A program made the translations under genes and the position numbers. The notes under the pieces were generated by a model. It searched no databases and was not told the DNA's origin. It saw only the letters and a list, made by a program, of their open reading frames with translations. DNA of 64,000 nucleotides from Piscinibacter sp047600445 (GTDB lineage Bacteria > Pseudomonadota > Gammaproteobacteria > Burkholderiales > Burkholderiaceae_C), in NCBI RefSeq assembly GCF_047600445.1, contig NZ_JASGKT010000002.1, positions 868,001 to 932,000 of the forward strand, written 5' to 3'. Positions 59,239 to 64,000 of the stretch are shown piece after piece (position 1 is the first letter of the stretch; each line of letters begins with the position of its first letter).

Positions 59239-60666
59239 ATGAATGAATCGGGCGGCGACCTCACGTTTTTCTGGCACGACTACGAGACCTTCGGCCGCGT
59301 GCCGCGCCGCGACCGGCCGGCGCAGTTCGCCGGCGTGCGCACCGATGCGGATCTGAACGAGATCGGCGCGCCGCTCGATCTGTACTGCCGGCCGCCGCTG
59401 GACGCGCTGCCCGAGCCCGAGGCCTGCCTGCTCACCGGCATCACGCCGCAGCGCTGCGCCGAGCGGGGCGTGGCCGAACACGCCTTCGCCGCCGCCGTCG
59501 AGGCGCAGCTCGCCGCGCCCGGCACCGTGGGCGTGGGCTACAACTCGATCCGCTTCGACGACGAGGTCACGCGCTTCCTGTTCTGGCGCAACCTGATCGA
59601 CCCCTATGCGCGCGAGTGGCAGAACGGCTGCGGCCGCTGGGATCTGCTCGACGTGGTGCGCGCCGCCTTCGCGCTGCGCCCCGAGGGCATAGCGTGGCCG
59701 CGCCACGACGACGGCAAGCCTTCGTTCAAGCTCGAACACCTGAGCGCCGCCAACGGCCTCGCGCACGCCGCGGCCCACGATGCGCTGTCGGACGTGCGCG
59801 CCACCATCGCGCTGGCGCGCCTGGTCAAGACGAAGCAGCCGCGCCTGTGGGACTTCTGCCTGCGGCTGCGCCGCAAGGACGCGGTGATCGCCGAGATCGG
59901 CGCGGCGCGGCCCTTTCTGCACGTCTCGGGCATGTACGCGCCGGAGCGCGGCTGCGTGGCCGTCGTCTGGCCGCTGGCGCCGCACCCGACCAACAAGAAC
60001 GAGCTGATCGTCTGGGACCTGGGCGCCGACCCGGCCGAGCTGATGGCGCTGGACGCCGCGGCGATCCGCGAACGGATGTTCACGCGCGCCGACGAACTGC
60101 CCGAAGGCGTGGCGCGGCTGCCGATCAAGACCATCCACCTGAACAAGTCGCCCATCGTCGTGGGCAACCTGAAGACACTGAGCCCGGCGATGGCCGAGCG
60201 CTGGGGCGTGGACGTGGCGCAGGCCCTGCGCCACGCCGAGGCCGCCGCCCAGGCCGGCGGCGCGCTGGCCGGGCTGTGGCGCGCGGTGTTCGAGCGGCCC
60301 GCCGCCGCGCAGGCCGTCGACGTGGACGAAGACCTGTACGGCGGCTTCGTCGGCAACAGCGACCGCGGCCGATTGCAGCGCCTGCGCGAGATGACGCCGG
60401 AGCAACTGGCCGCGAAGCGCCTCGCTTTCGACGACGCGCGGCTGGAGGAGATCGTGTTCCGCTACCGCGCGCGCAACTTTCCCGAGACGCTGTCGCAGGA
60501 CGAACGCGAGCGCTGGGAGCAGCACCGCGCCGAGCGCCTGCACGGGGGTGCCGTGCAGGACTACTTCGAGCGCATCGACGCGCTCAGCGAGGCCGCAGAC
60601 GAAAACGGCCAGGAGATCCTGGCCGCCCTGTACGACTGGGCCGAGCAGATCGCGCCGGAACGCTGA
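59239..60666 (+). CDS. sbcB: Exodeoxyribonuclease I
   Basis: A 475-residue protein: DnaQ-type exonuclease with TFFWHDYETFGR (Asp-x-Glu), VGYNSIRFDDEVTRFLFWRNL, and AHDALSDVRATIALARLVK (His-x(4)-Asp), then the ExoI-specific SH3-like and helical C-terminal regions (DLYGGFVGNSDRGRLQRLREM). Degrades single-stranded DNA 3' to 5'; involved in recombination and mismatch repair. Confidence 0.96.
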   Translation: MNESGGDLTFFWHDYETFGRVPRRDRPAQFAGVRTDADLNEIGAPLDLYCRPPLDALPEPEACLLTGITPQRCAERGVAEHAFAAAVEAQLAAPGTVGVGYNSIRFDDEVTRFLFWRNLIDPYAREWQNGCGRWDLLDVVRAAFALRPEGIAWPRHDDGKPSFKLEHLSAANGLAHAAAHDALSDVRATIALARLVKTKQPRLWDFCLRLRRKDAVIAEIGAARPFLHVSGMYAPERGCVAVVWPLAPHPTNKNELIVWDLGADPAELMALDAAAIRERMFTRADELPEGVARLPIKTIHLNKSPIVVGNLKTLSPAMAERWGVDVAQALRHAEAAAQAGGALAGLWRAVFERPAAAQAVDVDEDLYGGFVGNSDRGRLQRLREMTPEQLAAKRLAFDDARLEEIVFRYRARNFPETLSQDERERWEQHRAERLHGGAVQDYFERIDALSEAADENGQEILAALYDWAEQIAPER

Positions 60667-60690
60667 GCGCCCGGCACGACCCGCGCGCGC

Positions 60691-63282
60691 TCAGACCGCC
60701 ACCGACTTCGCCGTCTCGGCGTACTCCTCGATCTGGTCGAAGTTCATGTAGCGGTACACGCTGGCGGCATCCTTGTTGATGATGCCCATCGCCTCGTGGT
60801 ACTCGGCCACCGTCGGGATCTTGCCGAGCTTGGAGGCGATCGCCGCCAGCTCCGCCGAGGCCAGGAACACGTTGGTGTTCTTGCCCAGGCGGTTGGGGAA
60901 GTTGCGCGTGGAAGTCGAGACCACCGTCGCGCCCTCGCGCACCTGCGCCTGGTTGCCCATGCACAGGCTGCAGCCGGGCATCTCGGTGCGTGCGCCGGCC
61001 GTGCCGAAGGCGGCGTAGTGGCCTTCCTTGATCAGCTCGCTCTGGTCCATCTTGGTCGGCGGCGCGACCCACAGCTTGACCGGGATGTCGCGCTGCCCGC
61101 CCAGCAGCTTGGCCGCGGCGCGGAAGTGGCCGATGTTGGTCATGCACGAGCCGATGAAGGCTTCGTCGATCTTGGTGCCGGCGACTTCACTCAGAACCTT
61201 GGCGTCGTCCGGATCGTTCGGGCAGCACAGCACCGGCTCCTTCAGCTCGTTCAGGTCGATCTCGATCACCGCGGCGTACTCGGCGTCCTTGTCGGCCTCG
61301 AGCAACTGCGGGTTGGCCAGCCACGCCTCCACCGACTTGATGCGGCGCTCCAGCGTGCGCTTGTCCTGGTAGCCGTCGGCGATCATGTTCTTCATCAGGA
61401 CGATGTTGCTCTTCAGGTACTCGATGACCGGCGCCTTGTCGAGCTTGATCGTGCAGCCGGCGGCCGAGCGCTCGGCGCTCGCGTCGCTCAGCTCGAAGGC
61501 CTGTTCCACCTTCAGCTCGGGCAGGCCCTCGATCTCGAGGATGCGGCCGCTGAAGATGTTCTTCTTGCCGGCCTTGGCGACAGTCAGAAGGCCGGCCTTG
61601 ATCGCGTACAGCGGGATCGCGTGCACGAGATCTCGCAGCGTGACCCCCGGCTGCATCTGCCCCTTGAAGCGCACCAGCACCGATTCGGGCATGTCCAGCG
61701 GCATCACGCCGGTGGCCGCGCCGAAGGCCACCAGGCCCGAGCCGGCCGGGAACGAGATGCCGATCGGGAAGCGCGTGTGCGAGTCGCCGCCGGTGCCCAC
61801 GGTGTCGGGCAGCAGCAGGCGGTTCAGCCACGAGTGGATCACGCCGTCGCCCGGGCGCAGCGCCACGCCGCCGCGGTTGCTGATGAAGGCCGGCAGCTCG
61901 CGGTGTGTCTTCACGTCCACCGGCTTCGGGTAGGCGGCGGTGTGGCAGAAGCTCTGCATCACCAGGTCGGCCGAGAAGCCCAGGCAGGCCAGGTCCTTCA
62001 GCTCGTCGCGTGTCATCGGGCCGGTGGTGTCCTGCGAGCCCACGGTGGTCATCTTCGGCTCGCAGTAGGTGCCCGGGCGGATGCCCTGGCCTTCGGGCAG
62101 GCCGCAGGCGCGGCCGACCATCTTCTGCGCCAGCGTGAAGCCGGCCGTGCTGGCCGCCGGCGCCTGCGGCAGGCGGAACGCGGTCGAGGCGCCCAGGCCC
62201 AGGAAGTCGCGCGCCTTGGCGGTGAGCGAACGGCCGATGATCAGGTTGATGCGGCCGCCGGCCTGCACTTCATCGAGCAGCACGTCGCTCTTGAGCTTGA
62301 ACTCGGCCACGGTCTGCCCGTTCTTGACCAGCTTGCCCTCGTAGGGCAGCACGTCGACCACGTCGCCCATCTCGAGCTTGGACACGTCGACCTCGATCGG
62401 CAGCGAGCCGGAGTCTTCCTGCGTGTTGAAGAAGATCGGCGCGATCTTGCCGCCCAGCGTGACGCCGCCGAAGCGCTTGTTCGGCACGAAGGGGATGTCG
62501 GCGCCGGTGGCCCAGATCACCGAGTTGGTGGCGCTCTTGCGGCTGGAGCCGGTGCCGACCACGTCGCCCACGTAGGCCACCAGGTGGCCCTTCTTCTTCA
62601 GGTCTTCGATGAACTGGATCGGGCCGCGCTTGCCGTCTTCCTCGGGCTTGAAGGCCGCGTCGGGGCGGGTGTTCTTCAGCATCGCCAGGTAGTGCAGCGG
62701 GATGTCGGGGCGCGTGGTGGCGTCCGGCGCGGGCGACAGGTCGTCGGTGTTGGTCTCGCCGGGCACCTTGAAGACGGTGATGGTGATCTTCTGCGCGACC
62801 TTGGGGCGGCTGGTGAACCACTCGGCGTCGGCCCACGACTGGATCACCTCCTGGGCCTTGGCGTTGCCGGCCTTGGCCTTGGCGGACACGTCGTTGAAGT
62901 AGTCGAACATCAGCAGCGTCTTCTTCAGCGCGTCGGCGGCCACCGGGGCCACCTCGGCGTCGTCGAGCAGCTCGATCAGCGGGTGCACGTTGTAGCCGCC
63001 GACCATGGTGCCCAGCAGCTCGGTGGCCTTGGCCTTGGACACCAGACCGACCCGGATGTCGCCGTGCGCCACGGCGGCCAGGAACGAGGCCTTGACCTTG
63101 GCCGCGTCGTCCACGCCCGGCGGCACGCGGTGCGTCAGCAGGTCCAGCAGGAAGGCGTCCTCGCCGGCCGGCGGCGCCTTGATCAGCTCGATCAGCTCGG
63201 CGGTCTGCTTCGCATCCAGCGGCAGCGGCGGGATGCCGAGGGCGGCGCGTTCGGCGGCATGTTGGCGATAGGCTTGCAGCAT
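60691..63282 (-). CDS. acnB: Aconitate hydratase B
   Basis: An 863-residue AcnB: HEAT-like N-terminus (MLQAYRQHAAERAALGIPPLPLDAKQTAEL), then DVVGTGSSRKSATNSVIWATG, GSQDTTGPMTRDELKDLACLGFSADLVMQSFCHTAAYPKPVD and GGDSHTRFPIGIS, cluster cysteines in FIGSCMTNIGHFRAA and PGCSLCMGNQAQV. Main TCA-cycle aconitase; may also catalyse the 2-methylcitrate step. Confidence 0.97.
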   Translation of the reverse strand: MLQAYRQHAAERAALGIPPLPLDAKQTAELIELIKAPPAGEDAFLLDLLTHRVPPGVDDAAKVKASFLAAVAHGDIRVGLVSKAKATELLGTMVGGYNVHPLIELLDDAEVAPVAADALKKTLLMFDYFNDVSAKAKAGNAKAQEVIQSWADAEWFTSRPKVAQKITITVFKVPGETNTDDLSPAPDATTRPDIPLHYLAMLKNTRPDAAFKPEEDGKRGPIQFIEDLKKKGHLVAYVGDVVGTGSSRKSATNSVIWATGADIPFVPNKRFGGVTLGGKIAPIFFNTQEDSGSLPIEVDVSKLEMGDVVDVLPYEGKLVKNGQTVAEFKLKSDVLLDEVQAGGRINLIIGRSLTAKARDFLGLGASTAFRLPQAPAASTAGFTLAQKMVGRACGLPEGQGIRPGTYCEPKMTTVGSQDTTGPMTRDELKDLACLGFSADLVMQSFCHTAAYPKPVDVKTHRELPAFISNRGGVALRPGDGVIHSWLNRLLLPDTVGTGGDSHTRFPIGISFPAGSGLVAFGAATGVMPLDMPESVLVRFKGQMQPGVTLRDLVHAIPLYAIKAGLLTVAKAGKKNIFSGRILEIEGLPELKVEQAFELSDASAERSAAGCTIKLDKAPVIEYLKSNIVLMKNMIADGYQDKRTLERRIKSVEAWLANPQLLEADKDAEYAAVIEIDLNELKEPVLCCPNDPDDAKVLSEVAGTKIDEAFIGSCMTNIGHFRAAAKLLGGQRDIPVKLWVAPPTKMDQSELIKEGHYAAFGTAGARTEMPGCSLCMGNQAQVREGATVVSTSTRNFPNRLGKNTNVFLASAELAAIASKLGKIPTVAEYHEAMGIINKDAASVYRYMNFDQIEEYAETAKSVAV

Positions 63283-63368
63283 GAAGGGCTCCGTTGGATG
63301 GGCTGGCGGGGTGGGGCGGGCGAAACGGGGTCGTGGGATCGGCGATCCGGGAAACCCCGATATTTTAT

Positions 63369-63382
63369 GTCTTATATAAGAC
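63369..63382. promoter_or_regulatory. Palindromic operator upstream of acnB
   Basis: GTCTTATATAAGAC is a perfect 14-base palindrome about 90 bases before acnB, within the only AT-rich stretch of the area. Such short palindromes are typical of GntR-type or similar dimeric regulators of central metabolism. Confidence 0.6.
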
Positions 63383-63439
63383 TTGAGGAAGGGGCGCGGC
63401 GCGCATGCCGAACTGTCGCTCGGCGCGCAAGCAAAAGAA

Positions 63440-63460
63440 AGGCCCGCGCGCGGCGGGCCT
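63440..63460 (-). terminator. Rho-independent terminator of the 63481-63966 gene
   Basis: AGGCCCGC-N5-GCGGGCCT hairpin 20 bases after the stop; on the minus strand it is followed by TTTCTTTTGC. Confidence 0.8.
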
Positions 63461-63480
63461 GGGGTGCGGGGCGGGCCGGT

Positions 63481-63966
63481 TTACTGCTTGGCCAGCGAGG
63501 CGGACACCGCCTTCTGCTCGGCGTTCATGCAGCCGTCGAGCACGCGCTGGCCGCTCTTGCTGTCGAACAGCATCGACTTGTTGGCGATCTGCAGCACCAG
63601 GAACTGGCCCTTGAGGTCTTCCAGGCGGATCGCGCCGGTGCTGGAGGCCACCGGCTTCATCATCCAGGTGCGGTTGCCCGACTTGACCTCGGCGTAGCCG
63701 GGGTACTTGGGCAGCGTGGCGACCTGCGCGGTCTTGCCGAATTCGCAGTCGTAGGTGCCGTAGTAGACGCGCTCGGCGGCAGCGAGCTGCTCGGCGGAGG
63801 CGGGCGCCGGCTCGGCTTCGGCCTTGGCCGCGGACTTGGGCTTGGCCGCCGGCTTGGCCGCGGCCTTCTTCGCCGGCGCCGGCTTGGCCGGGGCGGTCTG
63901 CGCGGCGGCGACGGTGGCGCCCAGGCAGAGGGCGGCGGCGATGGCGAGGGTGTTCTTCAGGTTCAT
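63481..63966 (-). CDS. Secreted hypothetical protein
   Basis: A 161-residue protein with a signal peptide (MNLKNTLAIAAALCLGATVAAAQ) and a low-complexity Ala/Lys/Pro stretch to about residue 50. The mature domain LAAAERVYYGTYDCEFGKTAQVATLPKYPGYAEV...WMMKPVASSTGAIRLEDLKG..LQIANKSMLFDSKSGQRVLDGC is known to me only as an uncharacterised periplasmic protein of Burkholderiales; two Cys may pair. Ends with its own terminator. Confidence 0.8.
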   Translation of the reverse strand: MNLKNTLAIAAALCLGATVAAAQTAPAKPAPAKKAAAKPAAKPKSAAKAEAEPAPASAEQLAAAERVYYGTYDCEFGKTAQVATLPKYPGYAEVKSGNRTWMMKPVASSTGAIRLEDLKGQFLVLQIANKSMLFDSKSGQRVLDGCMNAEQKAVSASLAKQ

Positions 63967-64000
63967 GGCGGTGCGCGCAAGCGCGGGTCGGGTGACGGTG

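Overview
The window is one end of a large sedentary (chromosomal) integron joined to ordinary chromosome of a high-GC betaproteobacterium. The chromosomal genes (dnaE2, yaaA, aconitases A and B, serC, sbcB, a DUF6781-type protein) and their very GC-rich, codon-biased sequence fit Burkholderiales, perhaps the Rubrivivax/Leptothrix/Ideonella group. That placement is inferred from gene content only.

Bases 1-43419 are a cassette array read on the minus strand. I count 70 attC sites (the leftmost is cut by the window edge), so 70 cassettes. They are numbered here from the attI end (cassette 1, next to attI at about 43413) to cassette 70 at the left edge, and the array continues beyond the window. 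Each cassette is one attC plus, to its right, a short insert usually holding one minus-strand gene. Recognisable contents are toxin-antitoxin pairs (BrnT-like/CopG-like, ParE types, two HicAB, DUF4160/DUF2442), GNAT acetyltransferases, a NUDIX hydrolase, a LysE exporter, a cupin, an SRPBCC protein, two GFA-type zinc proteins (one with its own divergent HxlR regulator), a trypsin-like protease, an NYN/PIN-like protein and more than twenty small membrane proteins of unknown function. Several cassettes are exact or near-exact duplicates; one 376-bp cassette occurs seven times. Many genes take their stop codon from the attC core (GCC-TAA-C).

Bases 43420-45005 are the integron platform: attI, a 135-residue unknown gene on the cassette strand, a near-perfect LexA box, and intI reading away from the array. 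The intI stop overlaps the start of dnaE2, the SOS mutagenesis polymerase. Integrase and error-prone polymerase therefore appear to form one SOS-inducible operon, perhaps extending to yaaA. This is the most notable system in the window.

Bases 48276-64000 are core chromosome: yaaA, a PaaI-type thioesterase divergent from a MarR regulator with a palindromic operator between them, a GFA protein, an SDR dehydrogenase overlapping a metallo-beta-lactamase-fold hydrolase, a BamE-like lipoprotein, an ArsC/Spx-like protein, an AlkD-like HEAT protein, acnA, serC, a DUF6781-like protein, sbcB, acnB and a small secreted protein. Membrane segments are judged by eye and family names are from memory of motifs; no searches were run.
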